From NCBI GenBank assembly GCA_029252405.1, contig JAQXBM010000041.1, positions 1 through 64,000 of the forward strand: 64,000 nt of DNA, written 5' to 3'. Below the pieces are notes generated by a model that ran no database searches, had not been told where the DNA came from, and saw only the letters and a list, made by a program, of their open reading frames with translations. Each line of letters opens with the position of its first letter. The stretch's first letter is position 1. Positions 8,227 to 17,326 of this stretch are shown here, piece after piece. Made by a program: the position numbers and the translations under genes. Source of the stretch: Crocinitomicaceae bacterium (lineage in GTDB: Bacteria > Bacteroidota > Bacteroidia > Flavobacteriales_D > Crocinitomicaceae).

Positions 8227-10698
8227 ATGACGAATCAGCAATCGGTATATTATTTCTTGTTAAGCCTCTCGCTAATTCTGCCTTCAATAAGTTGGTCGCA
8301 AACGCGCACCTACGAAATTGATAGAAGTGCCAACGACATTAAAATCGACGGTCAATTGACCGAAGCTCAATGGCAGGAAGCTGAAATTGCCACCGATTTT
8401 ACTGAGAACTATCCACGACCGGGAATTCCATCAAAATACGAATCGAAAGTGCGGATGTACTATGACGACAACGCACTTTACGTTGGTGGAGAAATGTATG
8501 ACCCGCGTCCAGACTCTGTCAGTTACACACTTTCTCAAAGAGATGACTGGGGAAATGCCGATTGGTTTGGAGTTTTTCTTGATCCATACGCAAACAATAT
8601 CAATGCCTTCGGTTTTAGTGTTACAGCGGCGGGAGTGGAATTGGATGCCTTGATGTACACTGATGATGGAGATGACAGTTGGAACGCAGTTTGGCGAAGT
8701 TCAGTCAAAAAGCAAGATTACGGTTGGTCCTTTGAAATGAAAATTCCTTTTTCCGCTGTCAGGTTTCCCAATAAACCGATTCAAGAATGGAACATAAATT
8801 TCGTACGCCAAGTACGAAGAGATCGTTCTAAGTCGTATTGGAATGAAGTTAATCCTGAAGTATTTGGTGAGATTACCCAGTCAGGGAAAATGGTCGGAAT
8901 GAAGGAGGTGAAATCGCCAATTCGTTTGTCATTTACGCCGTACGTTACAGGGTACGTTGAGAACTCATACGACTACACAACTCAGCAGCAAACATGGGGA
9001 CAGAGGGTTACAGGAGGCCTGGATTTGAAATACGGTTTAAATGATGCTTTCACTCTGGACATGACCTTGATTCCGGATTTTGGTCAGACCACTTCCGATA
9101 AACAAGTACTGAATCTAGGACCTTTTGAGGTGAGGTTCGATGAGAACAGACCGTTCTTTTTGGAGGGAACCGACTTGTTCAGTATTGGAAACGTGTTCTA
9201 CTCAAGAAGAATTGGAGCGACACCGTTCAATTACAACGATGCTCAAAACAGTGTCAATGATTCATTGAGTGAGGAAATTACAGGGAATCCGAGTTTAGCT
9301 CCGTTGATCAACGCAACAAAAGTGTCAGGAAGAACATCATCGGGATTGGGAATTGGCGTTTTCAATTCGATTGAAAATCGGGCATTTGCAACAATTTCAG
9401 ATCCTTCGGGTAATTCAAGGAGGGTTCAAACTCATCCGCTCTCCAATTACAATGTTTTCGTTCTTTCCCAGAACTTGAAGAATAACGGACGACTCTCCTT
9501 TTTGAACACAAATGTGATGCGGGAAGGGGGGAGCCGAGATGCCAATGTATCTGTAGGGCAAACGAATTTGTTTTCAAAAGATGGCAAGTATTCGCTTGGA
9601 GCTGAAATGAAGGTTTCATCCATCTTTGAAGATGAGGTTCCTGAGATTGGACATGCACTGAGTATTAATCTAGATCGGGTTTCTGGGGTTTGGCGCTATG
9701 GTTTTGGTTATTCTGAAGAAAGCGACACGTACGATCCGAATGACCTAGGTTTCTTGTTTAACAACAATTCCAGAGGTTATTATTCCTATGCTCGATGGAA
9801 TGATTTTTCGCCGGGTAAATTTTTCCTTCGCAAGTGGGCGAGCACCAGCATTTATTATGAGGAACTTTACAAACCAAAGCTTTTCTCCTACGGAGGTTTG
9901 GAATTTGATGCTGTGGGAACCTTTAAGAATTTCTTGACAGTTGGTGTGAACGGCGGTGTTGATCCTTTTGGCGAAGTAAACCACTTTGAATCACGAAGAT
10001 TTGGAAATGAAGTGAGATTCGGTTCGAGCTTTTCATTGGGTGGATTCTACTCCAGTGATTACAGTAAAAAATTCGCACTCGACGTTCGAACATCGTACAA
10101 GCAATTCGTTGGGTCCAATCAAAAAGCGGTGTCATTGGTTGTTAGCCCTAGAGTCCGATTGTTCGACAGACTGTTCGTCATTCTTAGAAGCAACTGGGAA
10201 TTCATCACTTCTGATTACGGTTATGTGCGACAACTCGATGATAATTACGCAGACGACATTATTCTTGGTTTCCGAGATCGCGTAATTTCCGAAAACTCCC
10301 TTCAAATGGAGTACATTTTCACGAATCGAATGGGAATTGACGTTCGAGTGCGTCACTACTGGCAGCAAGTGGAGTACTTCAATTTCAATGAATTGAGAAG
10401 AGGAGGTGAGCTAATTGAATCAAATTACAACCCTGTTGGAGCAGATGGAAGCTCAGAGCACAATACCAGCTACAACGCCTTTACGGTTGATATCAACTAT
10501 CGTTGGGTCTTCATCCCAGGAAGTGAACTTCGGTTGGTTTACAAGAACAACATCTTCAATTCTCAGAACACACTCATTCCATCGTACTTCAGGAATTTCG
10601 AAACCTTATTCGATCAACCTCAATTGAACAGTCTTTCGATGAAGTTGTTGGTGTTCGTGGATGCGATCTATTTCAAAAGAAATAAACCAAAGTTCTAA
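8227..10698 (+). CDS. DUF5916-type outer-membrane protein with CBM9-like N-domain
   Basis: From the ATG at 8227 the protein has 823 residues. A signal peptide (ends SISWSQ) is followed by a family 9 carbohydrate-binding-like domain (KIDGQLTEAQWQEAE, then a DNALYVGGEMYDP strand) and a long beta-strand-rich part with DFGQTTSDKQVLNLGPFEVRF-type sequence typical of DUF5916. The strand pattern suggests an outer-membrane beta-barrel. Ligand and role are unknown; carbohydrate or peptide handling at the surface is a guess from the N-domain. An in-frame TTG 39 bp upstream would add 13 residues before the signal peptide and was not chosen. Confidence 0.82.
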   Translation: MTNQQSVYYFLLSLSLILPSISWSQTRTYEIDRSANDIKIDGQLTEAQWQEAEIATDFTENYPRPGIPSKYESKVRMYYDDNALYVGGEMYDPRPDSVSYTLSQRDDWGNADWFGVFLDPYANNINAFGFSVTAAGVELDALMYTDDGDDSWNAVWRSSVKKQDYGWSFEMKIPFSAVRFPNKPIQEWNINFVRQVRRDRSKSYWNEVNPEVFGEITQSGKMVGMKEVKSPIRLSFTPYVTGYVENSYDYTTQQQTWGQRVTGGLDLKYGLNDAFTLDMTLIPDFGQTTSDKQVLNLGPFEVRFDENRPFFLEGTDLFSIGNVFYSRRIGATPFNYNDAQNSVNDSLSEEITGNPSLAPLINATKVSGRTSSGLGIGVFNSIENRAFATISDPSGNSRRVQTHPLSNYNVFVLSQNLKNNGRLSFLNTNVMREGGSRDANVSVGQTNLFSKDGKYSLGAEMKVSSIFEDEVPEIGHALSINLDRVSGVWRYGFGYSEESDTYDPNDLGFLFNNNSRGYYSYARWNDFSPGKFFLRKWASTSIYYEELYKPKLFSYGGLEFDAVGTFKNFLTVGVNGGVDPFGEVNHFESRRFGNEVRFGSSFSLGGFYSSDYSKKFALDVRTSYKQFVGSNQKAVSLVVSPRVRLFDRLFVILRSNWEFITSDYGYVRQLDDNYADDIILGFRDRVISENSLQMEYIFTNRMGIDVRVRHYWQQVEYFNFNELRRGGELIESNYNPVGADGSSEHNTSYNAFTVDINYRWVFIPGSELRLVYKNNIFNSQNTLIPSYFRNFETLFDQPQLNSLSMKLLVFVDAIYFKRNKPKF

Positions 10699-10782
10699 GT
10701 TTTTTTGAGCCTTCAGTTTCGAATCTATTTTTATCTTTAAAACACTTCTGATCTTATCAGGAGTAATCTAAACTGCTTAAAA

Positions 10783-11487
10783 ATGAGATTTCTTACAGTT
10801 TTTATCGTCGTTCTCGTGTTTTATGGATGTGAAGGACAGGTTGATTCAAGTCTTGATGAAAACGACGCTGTTGAGGCGATAGATGATAAAAATATCCTCA
10901 CGGAGGTAATTACTCGGACCTATTCCGCAAAAGTGGTTAATGATGAGCCAGCAATTGATACGCTCCAGCAAATCCAATCAGTTACGAGCGATTCCGAAGG
11001 AAAAGAAATTGAAAACACCTTCTACAATTTAGACATGTCCATAAGTTGGCTTGACCTGTATATCCACGACGAAAACGGAAACAAAATTGGATCTGATTAC
11101 TACGATAAAGGAAAGGATAACACAATTTATTATACATACGATATCGATTCAAAAGGGAGAAGAACCTTCTATCAGGCGTATGATAAGAAGACAGATGCTC
11201 TGTTGTTCAATGGAGCTACGATGTACAATGAGTCGGGGACGAAGAAAAGGGACGGATATGTAGATGAGAAGGGCGAATTCATTTGCACGTTTGAATATCA
11301 ATTGGACGAGAACGGGAAGGAACTTGGGTATCTGTACATCGATAATTTATCTGGGGAGAAATACCCCTCATCCTATAAATATGTGGATTACAACGATGAT
11401 GATGAGTGGATTAAACGCTACGTAGTCAGTGACGGCAAAGTGCAGTCAATTGAAATGCGCGAATTCGTTAAAATAGAAACTGACTAA
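10783..11487 (+). CDS. Lipoprotein of unknown function
   Basis: The 234-residue protein starts with a short hydrophobic segment ending VFYGCEGQ, a lipobox with Cys16. The mature protein is acidic and rich in Asp, Tyr and Lys. It has repeated DENGKELGY/ENGNKIGSDYY-like segments that resemble antiparallel wrap repeats of MORN or toxin_15 type, but no family is clear. It follows the DUF5916-like gene by 84 bp and precedes the CsgG-like gene by 71 bp, all on one strand, so an operon is possible. No catalytic motif is visible. Confidence 0.72.
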   Translation: MRFLTVFIVVLVFYGCEGQVDSSLDENDAVEAIDDKNILTEVITRTYSAKVVNDEPAIDTLQQIQSVTSDSEGKEIENTFYNLDMSISWLDLYIHDENGNKIGSDYYDKGKDNTIYYTYDIDSKGRRTFYQAYDKKTDALLFNGATMYNESGTKKRDGYVDEKGEFICTFEYQLDENGKELGYLYIDNLSGEKYPSSYKYVDYNDDDEWIKRYVVSDGKVQSIEMREFVKIETD

Positions 11488-11558
11488 AAATATTCAGAAT
11501 CGATTGCTTTGGCGCGTTTTTTGGTTCGTTATAAACCTATTCATTTAACAACATTGCT

Positions 11559-12188
11559 ATGAAGAAAATCTTACTCACATCAATTATCACATTAGCCTTT
11601 GCTCTGACTGGACTTTGCTCAGTAACTATTGCTGTTTTGCCGTATTCAGTCAACTATCAAGGTCGAATTCCTAAGAAATTAGATACTCCAGAGAAAATTC
11701 TTGAATCACAAACTGCTGATGGCGAGAGTTACCAAACAGCAATGATCGACCAGCTAACGCGAATTGCTAAAAAGAAAAAGTACATGTTCATGGATATCAA
11801 TGTTATTGGTCAAGTTCAAATTGATGCCATGTTGCGGAAACAAGGTATCGATACAACTGCCGCTTCAATGACAAACGCTCAGATTGCAGAGGCCATTGGC
11901 GTTAAGCATGTTGTTCGAGGAACTGTTACACGTACATTTCTACTCAGCGAAGCGGAAGCGATGGGAGTAGGAGTGATCAACGTGCTGTCGGGAGGCAGCA
12001 ATCAGCGAACTATAACATCAACCATGACGGTGAGGCATTCCACGGGAGACAATTTCATGGATGGCAATGTATACAGCATGCGTGTGACACGAACAACTAG
12101 GAACACACGTCCGCATCAGCGCGCTTTGAGGGATACCTTCAGAAAAGCGGCAAGGAGAACACTGAGAGCGATTAAGAAAAACGAGTAG
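11559..12188 (+). CDS. CsgG/TolB-like periplasmic protein
   Basis: The 209-residue product has a signal peptide (ends LTGLCS) and then TIAVLPYSVNYQG, the first strand of the CsgG/TolB-N/LpoB-like alpha/beta fold. IGQVQIDAMLRKQGID and IAEAIGVKHVVRGTVT match the family's helix and the conserved G-A-x-x-x-V-x-G-x-V strand region. The C-terminus is strongly basic (RTTRNTRPHQRALRDTFRKA). Relatives take part in outer-membrane assembly or peptidoglycan-synthase activation; which applies here is unknown. There is no lipobox cysteine beyond a weak LCS. A strong terminator follows the stop codon. Confidence 0.7.
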   Translation: MKKILLTSIITLAFALTGLCSVTIAVLPYSVNYQGRIPKKLDTPEKILESQTADGESYQTAMIDQLTRIAKKKKYMFMDINVIGQVQIDAMLRKQGIDTTAASMTNAQIAEAIGVKHVVRGTVTRTFLLSEAEAMGVGVINVLSGGSNQRTITSTMTVRHSTGDNFMDGNVYSMRVTRTTRNTRPHQRALRDTFRKAARRTLRAIKKNE

Positions 12189-12193
12189 AAATA

Positions 12194-12226
12194 AAAAAGC
12201 CCTGACAGTTATCGTCAGGGCTTTTT
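12194..12226. terminator. Bidirectional rho-independent terminator
   Basis: A perfect 13-bp stem (AAAAAGCCCTGAC at 12194-12206, complement at 12214-12226) with a 7-nt loop is flanked by A and T runs, so it can end transcription of both the CsgG-like gene (+) and dnaN (-). Confidence 0.93.
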
Positions 12227-12242
12227 CTATTGTCTGAATTTA

Positions 12243-13358
12243 CTATCGGTTCAGCATCACTGGCATCACCAACATTAAAATATCTTCATCTTCGGCCATG
12301 TCTGCAGGAATTAACAATCCCGCTCGGCTAGGCTCACTCATTTCTAAGCGAATTTCACTCGAATCGATGTTGTTCAACATTTCCATTAGGAAGCGCGAGT
12401 TGAATCCAATCTCCATGTCCTCACCAGAGTAATTACATGTCAATCGCTCGTTCGCTTCATTCGCGAAATCTATATCTTCAGCAGAAAGCGATAATTCGGC
12501 TCCAGCCAATTTCAATTTGATTTGGTGCGTTGTTTTATTTGCGAAGATCGATACACGCTTGATAGAACTCAAGAATTGTAAACGATCTATCATCAATACA
12601 TTTGGATTCTCCTTTGGAATTACCGCTTCGTAGTTCGGGTATTTTCCATCAATCAAGCGACAAACCAAAATCGTGTCGTTGAAAGTGAAGACTGCATTCG
12701 AATCGTTGTATTCTAATTTCACCTCTTCGTCACCTTTCAAATTTCCTTTCAACAAGTTCAAAGGTTTCTTTGGTAGGATGAAAGAAGAACTTCCGTCTGC
12801 TTGAGAATCAGTGCGCGTGTAGCGAACCAATTTGTGAGCGTCTGTTGCAACAAACGTGATACTTTCTGGAGAGAACTCACAGAAAACCCCGCTCATTACT
12901 GGGCGAAGATCATCAACACCGGTTGCAAAAAGTGTTTTGTTGATTGCGTTCGATAAGATACTTCCTGAAATACGAATCGAGCTTGATTTCTCTAAAGCTG
13001 GAGTTCGTGGGAAATCATCACCATCAAAACCAACCATTTTCGATTTACCGTTGTCGTAGGCGATCTCAACTGAGAACGTCTCGTCATTCACGAGGAATGT
13101 ACAAGGCTGATCTGGTAAGTTTTTCAACACATCCAACAACAACTTCGCTGGAATGGCGATTTTACCTTCTTCTTTTGCTTCAACATCCAAAGATGTGCGC
13201 ATCGTAGTTTCCAAATCAGAAGCGGAAACAGTTAAGCGACCATCATTGATTTCAAACAGAAAATTATCAAGTATTGGTAGCGTGTTACTTGTGCTCAAAA
13301 CACCAGAAATTCCCTGCAAATGTTTGAGTAGTGTAGCACTTGAGATTACAAAATTCAT
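12243..13358 (-). CDS. dnaN: DNA polymerase III beta subunit (sliding clamp)
   Basis: The 371-residue protein matches the bacterial beta clamp over its full length. Domain 1 starts MNFVISSATLLKHLQGISGV and contains LPILDNFLF. Domain 2 includes RPVMSGVF and the FVATDAHKLVR motif, and domain 3 ends in the characteristic MPVMLNR. The ring-shaped homodimer tethers DNA polymerase III to DNA. The start is the ATG at 13358, with a -7 promoter element 23 bp upstream. It lies downstream of the DUF4340 gene and gldG/gldF on the same strand, separated by 106 bp, so it is probably transcribed from its own promoter as well. Confidence 0.97.
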   Translation of the reverse strand: MNFVISSATLLKHLQGISGVLSTSNTLPILDNFLFEINDGRLTVSASDLETTMRTSLDVEAKEEGKIAIPAKLLLDVLKNLPDQPCTFLVNDETFSVEIAYDNGKSKMVGFDGDDFPRTPALEKSSSIRISGSILSNAINKTLFATGVDDLRPVMSGVFCEFSPESITFVATDAHKLVRYTRTDSQADGSSSFILPKKPLNLLKGNLKGDEEVKLEYNDSNAVFTFNDTILVCRLIDGKYPNYEAVIPKENPNVLMIDRLQFLSSIKRVSIFANKTTHQIKLKLAGAELSLSAEDIDFANEANERLTCNYSGEDMEIGFNSRFLMEMLNNIDSSEIRLEMSEPSRAGLLIPADMAEDEDILMLVMPVMLNR

Positions 13359-13381
13359 TCTATGACTATTTAGATCAAGCT

Positions 13382-13389
13382 CAAAGCTA
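13382..13389 (-). promoter_or_regulatory. -7 promoter element of dnaN
   Basis: The minus strand reads TAGCTTTG, matching TAnnTTTG, 23 bp upstream of the dnaN ATG. No good TTG was found at the expected -33 distance. Confidence 0.45.
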
Positions 13390-13464
13390 CCAAATTACAA
13401 GAAAACAGGGCGCTGCGATTGCTTCGACTTTTCACCGAGTTATTAACATCAGAGCGCTAGTTTC

Positions 13465-14538
13465 TTATTTTTCGAAGCTATTATCCATATCCGTTGGAGC
13501 AAACCCATCCAGCGTTGTGAATTTCGTTTCATCCATTGGGAAATAAATGTGTCCGAGAAGTAGCGGATTGAAGACAAAATATTGACATTTCACAAGGTCT
13601 CCGCTCGGCAATTCACACCAGAATTTATCGATGTCCGAATTCACAATTTCTTTTCCTGCAACGATGTCATTTGCCGCAGCTTTTGCTCTGAAACAACGAA
13701 GTTTTGTTGTGGTTCCACTTGTCTCTTTCACCTTGATTTCTGCAAATGGAGTAGTGCGCTTAAGGCTGTCCATTTGTTTGTCATTCAGCTCGAAATTTCT
13801 CAGGTTGTAGTGAATCTTTTTGTAGTTCTGAAGATAGCTAAATGCCATGCGATCCTCCACATTGTCCAGTTTTCGTCCATTTTGGTAGACCTCCACATTT
13901 GGCCCTTGCTTCGCGACTGAGAAACTGCGTTCCGCCTCTTTATTGAATTTCACATCCACACGGCTAATTCTCTCCATTGGAATTGAGAAGATATCCGTAC
14001 ATGCCCACAATCTAGGATCAGCAAAGAATCGCGGTCCTAGGAAACCGTTAAGTCCTTTTACTTTCATCAAAACAGGATGCGTACTTTTTCCCAGTTCTTT
14101 TGTGTCGAGCAACATTACTTGACCGTAATGATCTGGTGCAGGAGGTCCAATGTACCACGTTTTCGACCATTCTCCATTTTCGAAAATTTCAACTTTGATG
14201 TTCTGTGAACTCATCATTTTGTTGTAGTTCTCGTGTGATTTATCAGGAAGGTATCCTTTGAACTCAATGTTTCTAATTGCATCAAGGATATTGTCAATAT
14301 TTTCAGGAACAACACAATTTCCTTTTGCATCGGTCCATTTATCACCTTTCTTTTTCACCTCGAATGAATTCAATGCTCGATCAGTAACGATCAGGCGATC
14401 AATACTCGAAACATCTTTGATGGCGAATTCAATCAGTTGCGTGTCCGACTTCCCTTTGTTTGCAAACAAAGTAGAAATGTACCAGCCTAGTCCAGCTAAT
14501 CCAGCAACAGAAACGATGAGGATAATTATTTTTTTCAT
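13465..14538 (-). CDS. DUF4340-like membrane-anchored protein
   Basis: The 357-residue product has an N-terminal transmembrane helix (IIILIVSVAGLAGLGWYIS) and an extracytoplasmic part with KDVSSIDRLIVTD and KKGDKWTDAKG segments typical of DUF4340. That domain repeatedly occurs next to GldG-like ABC components. The stop of gldG lies 11 bp upstream, so it is almost certainly cotranscribed with gldF and gldG. Its role in gliding or T9SS function is inferred only from position. No enzymatic motif is seen. Confidence 0.8.
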   Translation of the reverse strand: MKKIIILIVSVAGLAGLGWYISTLFANKGKSDTQLIEFAIKDVSSIDRLIVTDRALNSFEVKKKGDKWTDAKGNCVVPENIDNILDAIRNIEFKGYLPDKSHENYNKMMSSQNIKVEIFENGEWSKTWYIGPPAPDHYGQVMLLDTKELGKSTHPVLMKVKGLNGFLGPRFFADPRLWACTDIFSIPMERISRVDVKFNKEAERSFSVAKQGPNVEVYQNGRKLDNVEDRMAFSYLQNYKKIHYNLRNFELNDKQMDSLKRTTPFAEIKVKETSGTTTKLRCFRAKAAANDIVAGKEIVNSDIDKFWCELPSGDLVKCQYFVFNPLLLGHIYFPMDETKFTTLDGFAPTDMDNSFEK

Positions 14539-14549
14539 AATTGAGTGTT

Positions 14550-16328
14550 TTAAGCGTATCGTCGCTTGCGTATGAAGTTCATCGCAAAGCCAAGTAATAG
14601 AATGATTCCAATCGGCAAAAGTAGATTGACAATTTTGTAGAAAGTTGCATCCTCTGAGACTTTATCTTTGTCCATCGGGTGCATATCAATTTGGCGACTA
14701 CGAATATCCAATACAGAATTTTCTCCCATCATATAATCTGTCATGTTTTGGAAGAGCTCCTGATTTCCAAAGAAGTGTTGCATGCGCATTCGCATCATGT
14801 CTTCATCTCTTTGCAAATTGTTGAGTTGTTTTGGTCGGTAACGGAAGCCACCACGATTATCAGGCATTGAGTCGTATTTGTTCGCGATCCAGCGACCATT
14901 TCCAACGAGTAGCACCTTTCCTTCTTTCTCACTTTTATCTTTGAAGCCAGATTCAGGATCGTTCGCAAACTTTCCAACGATTCTGTTTTTAAAGTAAGAA
15001 TCGAACGTTCCTTCCGCCAATCCCGCCAAACATTTTTGGTTCAATGGGTTGTTTGGATCAGCTGCCAATTGCGGGTTTTCACCATAATTGACAGGCATCA
15101 TCAAGTTAACCACTGGAGCAAGGCCTGTCACCATTGAATTCGTACTCGACGTCAATATTGGCGTGAGTGCGACTCCCTCTTTGTTATTCACAAATTGAAT
15201 TTCTCCTGTATATGGAAGCGAAACATTTTCCAAGTTCTTTGAAATTGGGTGCGTAGTGGGCGAGCCCAAAACATGATAGAACCATTGGATTCGACCTCCT
15301 TCTGCGTAAGGTGCAATGCGGTAGGCACATTCGGTGTCAAGAACGTAATTATCTTGCAGTTTCAATCCGTAATCGAAAAGCATGTTGTCGAGACCAAGAT
15401 CGTAGCGCATTGTGTGGGTCTGACCGTTTCGTCGCAAAGAATCTTCGTTCAAATTCAACTTGTCTAGGAAGCACATCAATCGACCTCCCTTCATCAGGAA
15501 TTGGTCAATAATGTACAAGTCTTTGTCACTAAACTCTGATCGAGGGCGTGCAATGATCAAACCGTCCACATTATCGAGAGCATGAATGGAATCATTCAAT
15601 TCAATATCCGTAATAGCGAAATAAGGCGAAATCATAGCCCGAACTCGCTGCGTTTCCTTGAATTGAAGTTCACCATGTCCCTGCAAGAAAGCGATCCGCT
15701 TCTTGGATTCAGCAGTTGCCCGACGCAAAGAACTCACGAGCATGTACTCCAAGTTGTTGATCGCGTTCGGAACCATTCCATTGATATCGGGAATTCTGTA
15801 GGGTTGATCGGTTCGCGAACCCGGTAAGAATTGAATCGTGTTGGCAGTTGATCCGTCATATTCAATCACGGCTCCAGGCCAAAGCATCATCTTGTTGCTC
15901 GCTCCGTCTTTTTCGTAAAGCACTTGCATCGGTAGGATTCCTTTTCCTTCAGCAAACAAGGTCTGAAAGAGCGCTTCTTGTTCGTCGTCAGTGCCCTCAT
16001 GTGGATCGATGAATTGGTATTCGATTCGATCTCCTGCATACAATTTGAACTCCTTTAGTTTATCCTCAATCGCGTCGCGAAAATGTTTTACTTCAGATGG
16101 AAGATTTCCTTCAAGGTAGATTTTGAGGTTCACGCGACCTTTTAATCCTTTGGTATTCTCTAAAAAGGTTTGCGTTCCCTCTGCAAGCGAGAAACGTTGG
16201 TCCTCCGTCATATCAATTCGACGGTACACAAACGAACTCACAATATTGATCAAGATTACTGCGACAACTACAATGACTAGAAATGTCCAATTGTAGAATC
16301 CCGAAATGATTTTTTTCTTTTCCGCCAT
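14550..16328 (-). CDS. gldG: Gliding motility ABC transporter component GldG
   Basis: The 592-residue protein has an N-terminal transmembrane helix (about 12-34) followed by the MTEDQRFSLAEGT signature of GldG/ABC_transp_aux proteins. A periplasmic Rossmann-like domain (KKRIAFLQGHGEL, DGLIIARPRSEFSDKDLYII) and a C-terminal transmembrane helix with an RKRRYA tail complete it. In Flavobacterium johnsoniae GldG acts with GldA and GldF as an ABC transporter needed for gliding. The gene starts 2 bp after the gldF stop. No gldA is in the window. Confidence 0.92.
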   Translation of the reverse strand: MAEKKKIISGFYNWTFLVIVVVAVILINIVSSFVYRRIDMTEDQRFSLAEGTQTFLENTKGLKGRVNLKIYLEGNLPSEVKHFRDAIEDKLKEFKLYAGDRIEYQFIDPHEGTDDEQEALFQTLFAEGKGILPMQVLYEKDGASNKMMLWPGAVIEYDGSTANTIQFLPGSRTDQPYRIPDINGMVPNAINNLEYMLVSSLRRATAESKKRIAFLQGHGELQFKETQRVRAMISPYFAITDIELNDSIHALDNVDGLIIARPRSEFSDKDLYIIDQFLMKGGRLMCFLDKLNLNEDSLRRNGQTHTMRYDLGLDNMLFDYGLKLQDNYVLDTECAYRIAPYAEGGRIQWFYHVLGSPTTHPISKNLENVSLPYTGEIQFVNNKEGVALTPILTSSTNSMVTGLAPVVNLMMPVNYGENPQLAADPNNPLNQKCLAGLAEGTFDSYFKNRIVGKFANDPESGFKDKSEKEGKVLLVGNGRWIANKYDSMPDNRGGFRYRPKQLNNLQRDEDMMRMRMQHFFGNQELFQNMTDYMMGENSVLDIRSRQIDMHPMDKDKVSEDATFYKIVNLLLPIGIILLLGFAMNFIRKRRYA

Positions 16329-16330
16329 GG

Positions 16331-17068
16331 TTATTTCTTTAGTGATTTGATCACTGTCAAAGCAGCGTAAATAAATAGTGTGATGATCGTTACAAAGTAA
16401 ACGATGTTCTTCGTGTCAATTACACCACGCTTAATTCCATCGTAGTGGTAAGTGATTCCACAGTATTTCAAAACAGAATCGAATTTCCCCATCAGGTTAA
16501 AGGAACCGAGTAAATCGAATCCTTGATAAATCAACCAGCATAAGAACATGGCGAGAATGAAGGCTACGATTTGACTACTCGTTAAAGAAGAGGCGAAAAT
16601 TCCAATTGCAACAAACGTTGCTCCTAGGAGAATTAAGCCGATGTAAGAAGTGAATGCTGCACCACCGTCAATGATCCCAACTGGATTCCCCAAGGAATAC
16701 ATGGAAATGTAATAAACAAGTGTTGGCAGCAAAGCCACGATTAACAGGGTTACTCCCGCGAAGTACTTCGCCAAAATAATTTTGAGATCAGAAATGGGTC
16801 GTGTAAATAACAATTCTATGGTTCCAGTTCTACGTTCCTCCGCGATCGAGCGCATCGTAATGGCTGGAATAAGAACGAGGAAAATTAATGGAGAAAGGTT
16901 GAAAAAGGGGATCAAATCAGACTCTTGGCCTTCGAGAAGGTTCGTGCCGACGTCTCCAGAAATCACCCAATGAAAAAGTCCTGATGCGATGAGATAAATC
17001 AAGATAAAGACGTATCCAATCACAGAGCTTAAAAAACTTCGTATTTCCTTAAAATAAAGTGCTCTCAT
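16331..17068 (-). CDS. gldF: Gliding motility ABC transporter permease GldF
   Basis: This 245-residue integral membrane protein has six predicted helices and a conserved loop ITMRSIAEERRTGTIELL, typical of ABC-2-type permeases and of GldF. The N-terminus MRALYFKEIRSFLSS is also family-typical. It is the first gene of the gldF-gldG-DUF4340(-dnaN) unit and has a -7/-33 promoter pair 22-49 bp upstream. The predicted role is as permease of the Gld ABC transporter in the inner membrane. Confidence 0.93.
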   Translation of the reverse strand: MRALYFKEIRSFLSSVIGYVFILIYLIASGLFHWVISGDVGTNLLEGQESDLIPFFNLSPLIFLVLIPAITMRSIAEERRTGTIELLFTRPISDLKIILAKYFAGVTLLIVALLPTLVYYISMYSLGNPVGIIDGGAAFTSYIGLILLGATFVAIGIFASSLTSSQIVAFILAMFLCWLIYQGFDLLGSFNLMGKFDSVLKYCGITYHYDGIKRGVIDTKNIVYFVTIITLFIYAALTVIKSLKK

Positions 17069-17090
17069 GCTTGTCTGCGATAATTGAATT

Positions 17091-17117
17091 CAAAAATAAG
17101 ATTTACTTTCGAATCAA
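17091..17117 (-). promoter_or_regulatory. Promoter of the gldF operon
   Basis: The minus strand carries TATTTTTG (17091-17098, consensus TAnnTTTG) with a TTG (17115-17117) 16 bp further upstream, slightly shorter than usual. The predicted leader is about 20 nt. Confidence 0.5.
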
Positions 17118-17326
17118 GGCCTTAGTTTTGATGATCGGCAGCAATGATTTATTAAAAGATAGATGTTGGTAAGCCTGATCAATTAATCTATTTTGATTTC
17201 TTGTTTTTCGAACTTGATAACGCCTTTTTCGAAAATGGTTAACAAGATAGATTGAATGAAATTGAACTATTTCCGCTAGTTTTTTGTTTTATCAGCAACG
17301 AAAGAAGTAAGATAAAAACAAAGAAC